A program made the position numbers and the translations under genes. DNA of 64,000 nucleotides from Bartonella sp. AU55XJBT (lineage in GTDB: Bacteria > Pseudomonadota > Alphaproteobacteria > Rhizobiales > Rhizobiaceae). The first letter of the stretch is position 1. Every line of letters begins with the position of its first letter. The stretch is taken from the NCBI RefSeq assembly GCF_028618525.1, contig NZ_JAQITC010000002.1, forward strand, positions 153,084 through 217,083, written 5' to 3'. Under the pieces are notes generated by a model. That model saw only the letters and a list, made by a program, of their open reading frames with translations, did no database searches and was not told the origin of the DNA. Shown piece after piece: positions 8,537 to 17,732 of the stretch.

Positions 8537-8950
8537 TTATAATTGTTTTTTATTTTTTATTCTTTTAAAAAAAATCATCATAATTTGTAGGATGACAAAG
8601 ACTAAAAATAATATCCCATGAAATAATGGTACAAATGGCTGATCAACAAAATTGGAATAATAAAGTGTTATTGTTTCAATCAATGCTGCAAGACACCATA
8701 AAATGATGCCCCATAAAGAGTACATCCAAAGTCCAATTAAGGCAATAGGATAGAGAATAGCCAATATCGCTGATGCAAATTGCCACTGCCAAGGCATAAG
8801 GTCAAAACGCCATAGAATACCTGGAAAAACACCAACAAGGCGTATCCAATAAAAAATACTCAAACTCAAGCAAATAAGCGCCAAAAACCGTAAATAACAA
8901 TTATAAATTAAGTTGATTTTTGAAATCCGTTTGCGAGAACTATTTTTCAC
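8537..8950 (-). CDS. Small integral membrane protein (DUF6163-like)
   Basis: A 137-aa protein with about four hydrophobic helices: near residues 20-36, 58-80, 83-97 and 108-130, and basic ends. It resembles the DUF6163 group of Rhizobiales membrane proteins (motif FYWIRLVGV followed by a Trp-rich stretch); I rely on recall for this. The start is GTG at 8950, overlapping the stop of the upstream hydrolase gene (GTGA), so the two genes are probably translated together. Function is unknown. A terminator directly follows the gene. Confidence 0.75.
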   Translation of the reverse strand: MKNSSRKRISKINLIYNCYLRFLALICLSLSIFYWIRLVGVFPGILWRFDLMPWQWQFASAILAILYPIALIGLWMYSLWGIILWCLAALIETITLYYSNFVDQPFVPLFHGILFLVFVILQIMMIFFKRIKNKKQL

Positions 8951-9993
8951 AATAATAACTCTTGTTCAACAGGTTGAAAATAAGAATCTACCATTTCATC
9001 TGTTACATTTGAAAGTTTGTCAGGCTGCCATTGAGGTGTTTTGTCCTTATCGATTAACATAGCCCGTATTCCTTCATAAAAATCGTGTGAATTAATCATA
9101 TGATGTGCAATGCGGTTTTCAATTTTCATACAATCTTCCAAAGTTTGAGCTGTATTTTGTCTCATTTGTTTCCAGATAACTTTTAAACTTATCGGAGAAC
9201 GTGACTGCAAAATATCATAACATTCTTTAGCAAATAAAATACTTTCATTACTTTTTTTATGAAGCAATTCAAGACATTCTTCTAATGTCTGGGCACTAAA
9301 ACAAGTGTTAATAATACAACGTATTTCATGACTCGTTTCATAGTCTTTTGTAACTGCGTGCTCATTTAAAGCTAAAGTAGGATCTCCCTGTTCAATAACT
9401 GCTTTCCTAATCATATCGAACTTAACTTCAGGAACGGCATGTGTTGCTAATCCTAAATTAAAACAATCCCCCCATTTTATATGTGCACCAGTCAATGCAA
9501 GATAAATACCAAAATAACTGGGAAGAGATGGTAAGAAAAAACCTGCACCAACATCTGGAAAAAACCCAATCGCAGCTTCTGGCATAGCAAAAACTGTATT
9601 TTCTGTAACAATTCGATGAGAACCATACAGAGAGATACCTACCCCTCCTCCCATCCAAATACCATTTAAGAAAGAAATATAAGGCTTTGAAAAACGTTTA
9701 ATATAAGCATTTAAACTATATTCCTCTCTAAAATATTGATAAGCAGAGGCACTTTTCCTCATATGATAGATTTCTACAACATCTCCACCTGCACAAAAAG
9801 CACGTCCCTCCCCTTCAATTAAGACACATGAAATATCATTATCCGTTTCCCATGTCTTGAGAGCTTTTTTTAAAGCGGAAACCATTCGCCCATTAAGAGC
9901 ATTTAATGCTAAAGGGCGTGTGAGCTTTATAATACCAGCACACCCTTCTTTCGTAAAGGAGATATCATTATCTGCTCCAAAATCAATTTGCAT
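8947..9993 (-). CDS. Enoyl-CoA hydratase/isomerase family, probable 3-hydroxyisobutyryl-CoA hydrolase
   Basis: A crotonase-fold enzyme of 348 aa. The oxyanion-hole regions are visible as GRAFCAGGDVVEIYH and WMGGGVGISLYG, and the MPEAAIGFFPDVGAGFFL stretch is typical of 3-hydroxyisobutyryl-CoA hydrolase (valine breakdown) rather than of plain enoyl-CoA hydratases, which are about 260 aa. The longer C-terminal part with a helix-rich region also fits. The other valine-degradation genes are not nearby, so the physiological route is uncertain. It is co-transcribed with the small membrane protein gene behind it (4-base overlap). Confidence 0.82.
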   Translation of the reverse strand: MQIDFGADNDISFTKEGCAGIIKLTRPLALNALNGRMVSALKKALKTWETDNDISCVLIEGEGRAFCAGGDVVEIYHMRKSASAYQYFREEYSLNAYIKRFSKPYISFLNGIWMGGGVGISLYGSHRIVTENTVFAMPEAAIGFFPDVGAGFFLPSLPSYFGIYLALTGAHIKWGDCFNLGLATHAVPEVKFDMIRKAVIEQGDPTLALNEHAVTKDYETSHEIRCIINTCFSAQTLEECLELLHKKSNESILFAKECYDILQSRSPISLKVIWKQMRQNTAQTLEDCMKIENRIAHHMINSHDFYEGIRAMLIDKDKTPQWQPDKLSNVTDEMVDSYFQPVEQELLL

Positions 9994-10014
9994 CTCACAC
10001 CCTTCTTAAAACAA

Positions 10015-10833
10015 TTACTCTATTGTTTTTTTTATATTTTTAGCCCCGAGTTGGGGAAATATTTGCATGATCGCGCCAATACAATATATATAAATCCCTG
10101 TTATTGAAATTCCTATTTTAACCCAATAGGGAGCCTCTAATTGATAAAAGAAAGCCGCAACACCAAAGAAACACCATAAAAGGAAAATTGGAAAATTAAT
10201 TCTCCGTAAACGACGGACTCTTACAGGATGGATGAAATAAATTGGTAAGAAAGATATAATGGCCGATAAAATAATGATGATAAAGGTAATCCACTCCTCT
10301 GGTCTTACGACAAAAAGTGTAAAAACCATCATGTTCCAAACGACAGGAAATCCTTTAAAGAAGTTTTCTTTGGTTTTCATACCCGTATCGGCATAATAAA
10401 TAGCCGATGAAATAACAATGACTGCACTCAATGAAAACGATAATCCTACCCCCATAAAACCACTTTGATAGAGGGCAAAAGCAGGAATTAAAACATAAGT
10501 TACGTAATCAATGATATTATCTAACAACTCTCCAGACCATGTTGGAAGTACATATTTAACATCAAGTTTGCGTGCAATGGGTCCATCTATACCATCAACG
10601 AGAAGTGCAAGCCCAAGCCAACAGAACATAGCTGTCCATTCTTTTTGAGAAGCCGATATAAGAGAAAGAAATGCTAAAAATGATCCCGAAGCTGTTAGTA
10701 AATGAACAGAAAAAGCTTTTGCTTGTGGCATTGTTACTTTTTTATGGCGTAATAATTTAGCATTTGTTTTGATTTTTTTTGTTAGTTTACGTTTCAAGGT
10801 TTTCTTATCCTCGTTTTTAAAGTCTTCATCCAT
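10015..10833 (-). CDS. pcs: Phosphatidylcholine synthase (CDP-alcohol phosphotransferase)
   Basis: Pcs joins choline to CDP-diacylglycerol in one step in the inner membrane, making phosphatidylcholine from host choline; it is typical of rhizobia, Brucella and Bartonella. The 272-aa protein has the CDP-alcohol phosphotransferase motif as DGIDGPIARK...SGELLDNIIDYVTY (the DG..AR...G...D...D pattern) and about seven to eight hydrophobic helices. The N-terminal 34 residues are Lys-rich and variable; the Met at residue 35 (MPQAKAFSVHLLTASG) could be the true start, but ATG 10833 gives the longest frame. Transcription diverges from the next gene across 181 bases. Confidence 0.88.
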   Translation of the reverse strand: MDEDFKNEDKKTLKRKLTKKIKTNAKLLRHKKVTMPQAKAFSVHLLTASGSFLAFLSLISASQKEWTAMFCWLGLALLVDGIDGPIARKLDVKYVLPTWSGELLDNIIDYVTYVLIPAFALYQSGFMGVGLSFSLSAVIVISSAIYYADTGMKTKENFFKGFPVVWNMMVFTLFVVRPEEWITFIIIILSAIISFLPIYFIHPVRVRRLRRINFPIFLLWCFFGVAAFFYQLEAPYWVKIGISITGIYIYCIGAIMQIFPQLGAKNIKKTIE

Positions 10834-11014
10834 CTACCAATACGCCATTTTTACCCATGATATGACTCAGCATAAAAAAAGATCATAAAAAGGTTACTTT
10901 TTTATATCGCATTATTTATTACATAATATAATAGAAGAGCTTCATACAATAAAAAGAGAGCAATCATTTGGAAATATTAAAATATTTGCTCATTGAGGAA
11001 AGGCTTAACTCGTT

Positions 11015-12241
11015 GTGATACTTGAAAAGAAAACGTATAAAGCTATTACTGTTATTGGTGCAGGCCCTGTCGGGATGTTAGCCGCATTGAGGCTTGCGCA
11101 TAAGGGGTTTTCTGTTTTTCTCGTTGGCCCCCCTGCTCGTACAGACGAGTTAAGGACAACAGCTCTTATGATGCCTGCAATACGCACGCTCCAAAAACTT
11201 AATATTTGGAATAATCTTCAAAAAAAAGCTGCAGCTTTATCGTACATGAGAATTATTGATATAACTTCTAGGATTGTGCGTGCGCCTACGGTGCATTTTT
11301 CTTCTGCTGAAATTGGTGAAAAAGCTTTTGGCTATAATATACCCAATGTAGAATTGAACTCTGCTTTAGTCGATGCTGTTACACAGATGCCTAATATTAA
11401 AAGATTTGTTTCTGAAGCTAAATCTTTTCATCACACAAAAAGCCATGTATCTATTACTCTTGCTGATGGTAGAATCATTCAATCACCCCTTGTTATTGCT
11501 GCTGATGGACGGCTCTCTCTTGCGCGTGCGGCAGCAGGGATAACTGTCAAACAGTGGAACTATCCACAAAAAGCACTTATTCTCAACTTTTCTCATGAAT
11601 TTTCTCATCAAAATACATCAACTGAATTTCATACAGAACATGGTCCGTTTACACAGGTTCCGCTCCCTGGGCGAAGATCTAGTCTTGTATGGGTTGTGCA
11701 CCCTTCTCGTGCTGAGGAATTATTGAATATAGCATCAAAAGAAATTGCAAAAATAATTGAAAATCAAATGCAATCGATGCTTGGAACGCTAACCTTAGAA
11801 ACATCAATTCAAGCATGGCCGCTTTCAGGACTTCTCGCTCATCATTTTGCTGCAAATCGAACGATTTTAGTGGGTGAAGCTGCTCATGTTTTTCCCCCTA
11901 TTGGGGCACAGGGATTAAATTTAGGATTCCGTGATATTCAAACTTTGATTGATATTTTACCCAATCAAATATCCGATTCTAACTCTGAAATGATTGTTAC
12001 ACAATATAACCAATACCGCAAACCAGATATATTAATTCGCAGTGGAGCTGTTCATACCCTCAACTCTGCTTTACTTTCTCATATGTTGCCTGTTCATATC
12101 ATGCGCAGTATTGGGCTTGGTCTATTACATCATTGCTCGCCATTACGTAATTTATTTATGCGTGAAGGAATGTATCCCGGTCATGGATTCAAGGAAATGA
12201 TGTCAATATTTTCAACAAAATCACCTAAACAACTCTATTGA
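11015..12241 (+). CDS. UbiH/UbiF-family FAD-dependent hydroxylase (ubiquinone biosynthesis)
   Basis: Flavoprotein monooxygenases of this family hydroxylate the ubiquinone ring. The 408-aa protein has the N-terminal dinucleotide-binding fold (VIGAGPVGMLAALRLA), a central AADGRLSLAR (DG motif) and the FAD ribityl-binding GEAAHVFPPIGAQGLNLGFRD near residue 290, where Ala-His replaces the usual Asp-Ala of the GD motif's context only in part. The start is GTG 11015 with GAGGAAAGG 11 bases upstream. Which ring position it hydroxylates cannot be read from sequence, so no gene symbol is given. Ubiquinone made here would serve the NADH dehydrogenase encoded later in the window. Confidence 0.85.
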   Translation: MILEKKTYKAITVIGAGPVGMLAALRLAHKGFSVFLVGPPARTDELRTTALMMPAIRTLQKLNIWNNLQKKAAALSYMRIIDITSRIVRAPTVHFSSAEIGEKAFGYNIPNVELNSALVDAVTQMPNIKRFVSEAKSFHHTKSHVSITLADGRIIQSPLVIAADGRLSLARAAAGITVKQWNYPQKALILNFSHEFSHQNTSTEFHTEHGPFTQVPLPGRRSSLVWVVHPSRAEELLNIASKEIAKIIENQMQSMLGTLTLETSIQAWPLSGLLAHHFAANRTILVGEAAHVFPPIGAQGLNLGFRDIQTLIDILPNQISDSNSEMIVTQYNQYRKPDILIRSGAVHTLNSALLSHMLPVHIMRSIGLGLLHHCSPLRNLFMREGMYPGHGFKEMMSIFSTKSPKQLY

Positions 12242-12852
12242 GAAGTAAGAGATAATATAATTTAAAGCCTTTTTACCAATTTTGTAAAAATTCATATTAG
12301 AATATTCATTCTATTGATTTACGTGCTTGTTTTAAAATAACATCTCGCACTTAAACTCGTTTCGCAATAGCGCCTGCATTAATAGTATAAACAGAAAACT
12401 ATTAAACACTATTATTTTTACGTTTATGGCGGTTGCAAATCTGTACACTTCAGAGCTGTTTGTCATCCTTTAATGTTCAGAGCTCCCTTATATTTGAGAT
12501 CATTGCTAAGCGACATTTTATTCCTTTATAGCTTTTTACACATACAGCAGCTTCTTTGAGTTTATATCATAATATATTGTACAATTAATATTTCTACATC
12601 TCATATCATCTAAAAAATTACTCTATATATTTATAGTGTATTGATATGAAATAGTTAAAAACTATAATATATATTTCTTATAATCCTGTATAAAAATATC
12701 AAATTTATAGATAAAAAATAATAAAAAACACTTTTATTTAATCAATAAAATTTCATTTTTTTTATTAAGTATAATTTTAAAAATAAAATCATCTTGGGAA
12801 CCTGTTAGCAATAGAACTGTTAATGAAGTGTTGTTTCAACAGAGAGTGCAAG
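12242..12852. other. AT-rich spacer, possible coding remnant on minus strand
   Basis: About 600 bases, very AT-rich in the second half. On the minus strand around 12310-12397 a short frame reads VYTINAGAIAKRV, then a stop, then VRDVILKQARKSIE and a stop; codon use looks gene-like, so it may be the tail of a dead gene, but I do not recognise it. No RNA gene or terminator seen. An unlikely upstream start (12823) of the next gene falls at the end. Confidence 0.4.
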
Positions 12853-13197
12853 ATGAAACTAAATAACATTTTGAAACTAAGTGTTTTTTTTATGATAATT
12901 GTATGTGTTTCATTGATTGTCACGGCTTCAATCAGTAAAGTTTTTCATCTTCCTTATTGTCAAACCTTTAACTATAGCTCTACCCAAGGTGTCACTAAAA
13001 TAGGGCAGAACTCATTTACTGCTTCACAAGTTAAAAATTGTCTTATGCAAAATGGTTTTGAGAACATTAAACGATTGCGTTTAGATGACAAAGGCATTTG
13101 GCGTGCTTTAGTAAAATTTAAAAAGTCCCATTTTTTCGTGTCCGTTGACTATTCAGGAACAATTAGCATTCAAAATGAAAGAAAAAAGTATGATTGA
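12853..13197 (+). CDS. Small secreted or membrane-anchored protein of unknown function
   Basis: The 114-aa product begins with a hydrophobic N-terminal segment (about residues 7-25, VFFMIIVCVSLIVTASI), a signal peptide or anchor. The exported part has two Cys (YCQTF and KNCLMQ) that could form a disulfide, followed by a segment GFENIKRLRLDDKGIWRALV...VSVDYSGTISI that resembles the beta-strand pattern of PepSY-type domains; this is only a resemblance. ATG 12853 is preferred because AGAGAG lies just upstream; an in-frame ATG at 12823 has no such site. The stop overlaps the next gene by 8 bases, so the pair forms a unit. Confidence 0.6.
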   Translation: MKLNNILKLSVFFMIIVCVSLIVTASISKVFHLPYCQTFNYSSTQGVTKIGQNSFTASQVKNCLMQNGFENIKRLRLDDKGIWRALVKFKKSHFFVSVDYSGTISIQNERKKYD

Positions 13198-13531
13198 TTT
13201 TAAAACTTACAGCAACGTTTCTATTCATCGTTTTAAGAAAAATTTTTTCAAAAAGTGCTGCCATTCCATTAAAGAATTTGCTTTCATTGGTGGTTTAAAT
13301 GGTAGCATCTCAGGAGCAATCGCAGTCACTCTTGCTACTTATGGCTATATTGCTCTTCCAGGATTTGGTCCATTTATCGCAATGGGTATAGGAGTAGCGC
13401 TTTCTGCCGGAATGATAATAGGAGCGCTAATAGGATTAGGAATGGGAGGGAGTGTCGGTATATGCTGTATTGTATGGGAAATTTATATGAATCATAATAG
13501 TTCTTTCTCTTATAAATTTCACAATGAATAG
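13190..13531 (+). CDS. Small glycine-rich membrane protein of unknown function
   Basis: The 113-aa product has a basic N-terminal part with a Cys pair (KKCCHSIK, about residues 21-28) and then a long Gly-rich hydrophobic hairpin, about residues 31-95, with repeated small-xxx-small spacing: GGLNGSISGAIAV, a turn at LPGFGPFIAMG, then GALIGLGMGGSVG. The PG.GP...G pattern with flanking small-residue helices also occurs in some bacterial stress-protein membrane hairpins. ATG 13190 overlaps the end of the preceding gene; ATG 13175 in the same frame is an alternative and neither has a strong ribosome binding site. Translational coupling to the secreted protein ahead is likely. Function unknown. Confidence 0.6.
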   Translation: MIDFKTYSNVSIHRFKKNFFKKCCHSIKEFAFIGGLNGSISGAIAVTLATYGYIALPGFGPFIAMGIGVALSAGMIIGALIGLGMGGSVGICCIVWEIYMNHNSSFSYKFHNE

Positions 13532-13899
13532 AAAACTATTGTCATTTTTTCTATGAACAAAACATTAAAATTATCAACAAATTATATGCTCTGTTTTTTG
13601 CTAAAATGATCATCATATTACTAGCTAACTTATTAATATTACTTGATTAATTCATTATCACACCTCAAAAAAATATATTTTTTTAAGCATCTCTTGAAGA
13701 AAGATAAGCGAGCTATAATTATCTGTCTATAAAGACTACATTTTTTATAGATCAAAAAATTTTATAGATCAAAAAACGAGAGTTATGTTAAGAAATATAT
13801 AATAATATACTTTAATTTATTTATTCTTTATAAGTAATAATATTTATATATAAATTATTTTTATAGATAAATTATTTAAAGTAATTATAAAGGTATTTT
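13532..13899. other. AT-rich spacer upstream of sodC
   Basis: About 370 bases, extremely AT-rich, with stops in all frames. A short direct repeat occurs at about 13749-13778 (TATAGATCAAAAAA twice). The sodC promoter should lie here but too many TATA-like runs exist to choose one. The last bases hold the sodC ribosome binding site (AAAGG at about 13888). Confidence 0.5.
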
Positions 13900-14424
13900 A
13901 TGAAAACGATATTATTATCATTATTCATTTTTATAGCATTTTTAATGCACAAAAACTTTGCATTAGCACTATCAACAAAAGTAAATATTTATAAACTAGA
14001 AGATAATAATTCCAAAAAGTTTATTGGTAGCATTAAAATTGAAGAAAACACATACGGTTTAATTTTCGTGCCAAACTTATCTACTTTACCAGAAGGGATG
14101 CATGGTTTTCATGTACATGTAAATCCTTCATGTGATACAAAAGATGGCATAATTGGTGGAAACGCAGGTGGACATTATGATCCTGAGCATACCAAGAAAC
14201 ATTTAGGACCTTATAACGTCAATGGTCATCTTGGTGATTTACCCCCACTTTATGTTGATAAGCAAGGGAATGCCATGATGAGCGTTCTTGCTCCACGGTT
14301 GAAAAAAATCTCTGAAATTACAGAGCACTCATTAATGGTTCATCTAGGGGGTGATAATCAATCAGATAAGCCATTACCGCTTGGGGGCGGTGGTGCACGT
14401 CTAGCGTGCGGCATTATTGAATAA
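13900..14424 (+). CDS. sodC: Periplasmic Cu/Zn superoxide dismutase
   Basis: SodC dismutates superoxide in the periplasm and protects against the oxidative burst of host cells. The 174-aa product has a signal peptide (ends near NFALA), copper ligands in GFHVHVNPSC, zinc ligands in GGHYDPEHTKKHLGP and NGHLGDLPPL, and a last copper His in SLMVHLGGD. The disulfide pair is the Cys in NPSC and the Cys in RLACGII, as in other bacterial SodC. All catalytic residues are intact. It stands alone between AT-rich spacers, next to the small unknown pair. AAAGG lies 8 bases before ATG 13900. Confidence 0.95.
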   Translation: MKTILLSLFIFIAFLMHKNFALALSTKVNIYKLEDNNSKKFIGSIKIEENTYGLIFVPNLSTLPEGMHGFHVHVNPSCDTKDGIIGGNAGGHYDPEHTKKHLGPYNVNGHLGDLPPLYVDKQGNAMMSVLAPRLKKISEITEHSLMVHLGGDNQSDKPLPLGGGGARLACGIIE

Positions 14425-14972
14425 ATAAAGAGAGTATTGTGGTAAAACTATGACAGTAAACACTCCCTTTATCATAAGGATGTGATAGAAGCTTGTTGTT
14501 TTAAATTCACTTTAAGAGATTAAATAAATTACGGGAATATTTTATTAAAATTCATATTTCTTTTTAACTGTTTAATGCCAATGATGAAGCACTAAAAAAT
14601 AATCAAAACCAACAACACTCGGAAATAAATACATAGCAGTATAAATTCTCGGTAAGAAGACTCCAATATGAAAAAGCAATATTTTCAATAAATCTAATAT
14701 CTAATGAAATTATGCCTCAGGGATAAAATAAAACAGGTCGAAAACAAAATTTACTCACCACCGCTTGATGTGTACGCAAAAATTTTGATTGATTCAATAT
14801 CAATATAAGATTCAAACGATTGAATGCTACAATATACTGATCTGTAATTTAATTTAAAAAAGATTAATTATTATTATAAATCAATATAATCAGTAAAATA
14901 AAATAGTTAGAGTCATTTTTTGTCACTCTGAATGAAAAATCTTTTAAACAATAGAGCTTTTTTGAATACCTC
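14425..14972. other. Gene-free spacer after sodC
   Basis: About 550 bases without a recognisable gene. Just after the sodC stop an imperfect inverted repeat (AAAGAGAGT near 14427, ACTCCCTTT near 14462) might end sodC transcription, but no T run follows. The remainder is AT-rich with stops in every frame; the open minus-strand frame covering 14864-15070 overlaps the res remnant in another phase and is not a gene. Confidence 0.45.
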
Positions 14973-15609
14973 TCATGGATACATATGATCCCAATCGGAT
15001 GGACGCATCTCACCGGTTTGATAAAATTGACGAATGAGCTTAATATAATGAAGAAAGTCTTTGTTTTCATACACTAATCTATTAGCAGTATCCCAATCAA
15101 TATCCCTCCGCTCTTTCGCTGGAATTATGATTTCACTCTCAGAAGCAATTGCCCTTGTCGAGCCTTATAAATCCAATCCCATGCAAACTTGAAAGCATCC
15201 GAAGCTCTTTTTTAATGTATCAACACCTTCAACTTCACTTGCAACTAAATAACTAAAATTAGCTCATAATGATTGATGAGAATTTTGACTTCAAAAGACC
15301 AAAGCTTCGTCTTTTTATCAAAATATTGCAAAACGCAGTTTTTTTACTCAATAGCTGATAAACGCGCCCATAAGCCGCGTTTCCCCCACACCCGTTGCTA
15401 AGGCAAAACAAAAAGAAGGAAAGTTTCGTTCAAAGTCTTGTACAAAAAGGATAAAGACTTTTTATCTTATCACTTCTCATTCTGCAACCAAATCAGCATT
15501 TTTAGAAAGCTCTAACTTTTCTAAGATGTTCACCAAAATATTTAAAGATTCACGTTGAAGGGTCACGCAAGGATAGGCGAGCAGAAATCCTTTTTTCAAC
15601 AGTGTTCAT
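14973..15609 (-). pseudogene. Remnant of a type III restriction enzyme Res (helicase/nuclease) subunit
   Basis: Reading leftward from ATG 15609 gives MNTVEKRISARLSLRDP; an extra T at 15558 shifts the frame, after which QRESLNILVNILEKLELS continues, interrupted by stops, into DFERNFPSFCFALATGVG and then ETRLMGAFISY. This is the helicase Walker A region of Res subunits (ATGVGKTRLMGAF), here with Lys changed to Glu (GAA near 15380). After another stop the frame is scrambled until about 15250, then a conserved-looking tail resumes (from 15164, ending WDHMYP at 14973). Res subunits run to about 900-1000 codons, so most of the gene is deleted. It lies directly behind the mod pseudogene, as res does in intact systems. 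The tail's place in the protein is less certain than the N-terminal part. Confidence 0.78.
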
Positions 15610-15631
15610 GAGAAACTCTGCTTTTTATATA

Positions 15632-17267
15632 TTATTCAAATAAATCTAATTTTGCTTGCGCATTATCTTTATCTTTGTTGCTTTCTTTTACCACAATCAT
15701 TGGTTCAAGATTGGCTATATTTAAACTGTAATCATCCCTCCCCCATTCACATTTTTCCAATACTGCACGGGGAATTTTGGTCAGTGTCAAATTCTCAAAG
15801 GATGTTTCTTTTGTATCAAAGGTAGTACAACAAATCAGTAATGTGCGATGGGAACCTACCTCTTCGCTCATAAGACGGAGTTGTTCGTAGGTCATAGTAC
15901 TTGTTGTTACATAAATATAATCTGTTTCGGTTGAATACCCTTGCATCCAATAATGATTTTCATCCGGTGCATAGGTAAATCCCATATGTTTACACATCGT
16001 TTCTGAAAGCATCGCAGCATTATATTCGCGACTAATAATCCATTGTCCCCATGGATCTTTTTCTAACAGAGAAGGTGCAAGACGATAATAACGGAATCCA
16101 CCACCACCTTGCCAATTGACACTTTTGGAAATTCCCCCTTGATCCGTTCCATCAATCACTTGTTTTAAACGAGGAATAATGTGGGTATGACAATGTTCAC
16201 CAAGTTCAATCATAATCCACCGTGCGTCCCATTTTATGAGCAACAGCACCAGTCGTGCCAGAACCTGCGAAGGAATCTAGGACAAGATCACCGGGTTTAG
16301 TTGCAAGTTGAATGATGCGTTCTATTAACCGTTCAGGTTTGGGAGTTGTAAAGACATCATCAGAATTAAAAGCTTTGACTTCTCTTTTGGCATCTTGATT
16401 GTGCCCTATTTCCGTATAAGGACAAATGGTCATTGAAACCATACCGTTTTTTACTTCTGATAAAAAACGCTTCAGAGAAGGAACATTGCTTCCTGTTGGA
16501 CCAAACCAAATGCGATTATCTTTCAATAATTCAGAGAATTTTTTTTCACTTATAGCCCAACTTCTACCATGAGGAGGAATCACTTTGCGTCCAGAAGGTG
16601 TGGTGATTTCATAAATATCTTTAAGAGTCTCCCTTTTTACGGATAAGTCACCAGATTTCCAAGGACCACGCGGATCATTATCAGGATTTTTATAGCGCGC
16701 ATCCATATCTGTTGAACGAGGAATCAAGTAAGGGCGCCAAATCGTTTTATCTTTGGCATAAACCATTATAAAATCATGGTTATCGGAAAGCCATTTTGTA
16801 TCATTTTGTGGAGCGTATTTCTTTTGCCAAATAATATTATTGATGAAATTTTGGCGACCAAAAATTTCATCCATCATCACTTTAAGATAGGTTTGTTCAT
16901 CATCATCAATCGATATCCAGATACTTCCATTATCCGCAAGCAAATGATGTAACAATTCTAGCCTGTCTCTCATAAGACTGAGCCATATGGAGTGCTCCAA
17001 ACCGTCTTCATAGTGTTCAAAAGCATTGCCTGTATTATAAGGTGGATCAATATAGATACACTTCACCTTCCCCGTATATTCTTGCTCAAGTGCTTTGAGT
17101 GCGAGTAAATTATCACCAAAAATAAGTTTATTATCAAAAATATCTTGGGATGATATTTGATGCGAAGCATGATAAGACTTTTCAAGATCTTCTAATAAGA
17201 TACGAGATTCTAGTTTAGAGCGTTTTTCTTTTCCAACCCAGTTAAGTTCTAATTTTTGTTTATTATA
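15632..17267 (-). pseudogene. Type III restriction-modification DNA methyltransferase (Mod), broken
   Basis: Adenine methyltransferases of this beta-class type have motif IV first and motif I late: here IDPPYNTGNAF and, further on, DLVLDSFAGSGTTGA. Homologous sequence starts at about 17267 (NKQKLELNWVGKEKR), but no ATG, GTG or TTG precedes it; a TAA lies in frame just upstream. The frame runs to 16206, where an extra base near 16225 turns HKMGRRWIM into HKMGRTVDYD and a stop. The rest (RWIMIELGEHCHTHIIP...) continues in the next frame from about 16220 to the stop at 15632. The total, about 545 codons, is near full length. A GTG at 17066 could give a truncated product. It probably once paired with the res remnant behind it. 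Confidence 0.85.
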
Positions 17268-17330
17268 ATGTATGTAATCGTTTTTAAATCCAACTGTTTA
17301 CGAAAAACGATGTACTCACGAACAGTATTG

Positions 17331-17732
17331 TTAGTACCATCCTACGGCAATTTGCGCTTCTTCTGACATACACTCAGGTGTCCATGGTGGATCAAACGTC
17401 ATTGTAACTTCAACATGCGAAACCCCTTCAACGGCACTGACAGCATTTTCTACCCATCTTGGCATTTCACCAGCAACAGGACAGCCTGGCGCTGTCAGAG
17501 TCATTTCAATTTTTACTGAACGATCATCTTCAATATCAATACGATAAATCAGTCCTAGCTCATAAATATCAGCAGGAATCTCTGGATCATAAACTGTTTT
17601 AAGAGCAGCAATAATATCATTCGTCATACGATCAATTTCATCTGCAGGAATTGTTGATATATAAGATTTCTTATCTTCACTTACAGTTTCAACAGATTCT
17701 GTAGAATGACGCTCTTCTATTAACCTAGCCAT
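17331..17732 (-). CDS. sufT: SufT, MIP18/DUF59-family Fe-S assembly protein
   Basis: SufT helps deliver or mature Fe-S clusters in the SUF pathway. The 133-aa protein has a variable N-terminus, then the DUF59 core: IIAALKTVYDPEIPADIYELGLIY, and LTAPGCPVAGEMP with the conserved Cys, ending with DPPWTPECMSEEAQIAVGWY. Its start at 17732 overlaps the sufS stop by 8 bases. In related genomes a SufA/IscA-type carrier usually follows sufT; here the mod pseudogene begins about 60 bases further on and no sufA is seen. Confidence 0.92.
   Translation of the reverse strand: MARLIEERHSTESVETVSEDKKSYISTIPADEIDRMTNDIIAALKTVYDPEIPADIYELGLIYRIDIEDDRSVKIEMTLTAPGCPVAGEMPRWVENAVSAVEGVSHVEVTMTFDPPWTPECMSEEAQIAVGWY

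Noticed and set aside
14864..15070. 68-aa minus-strand frame
   Set aside because: Out of phase with the conserved tail of the res remnant at the same place.
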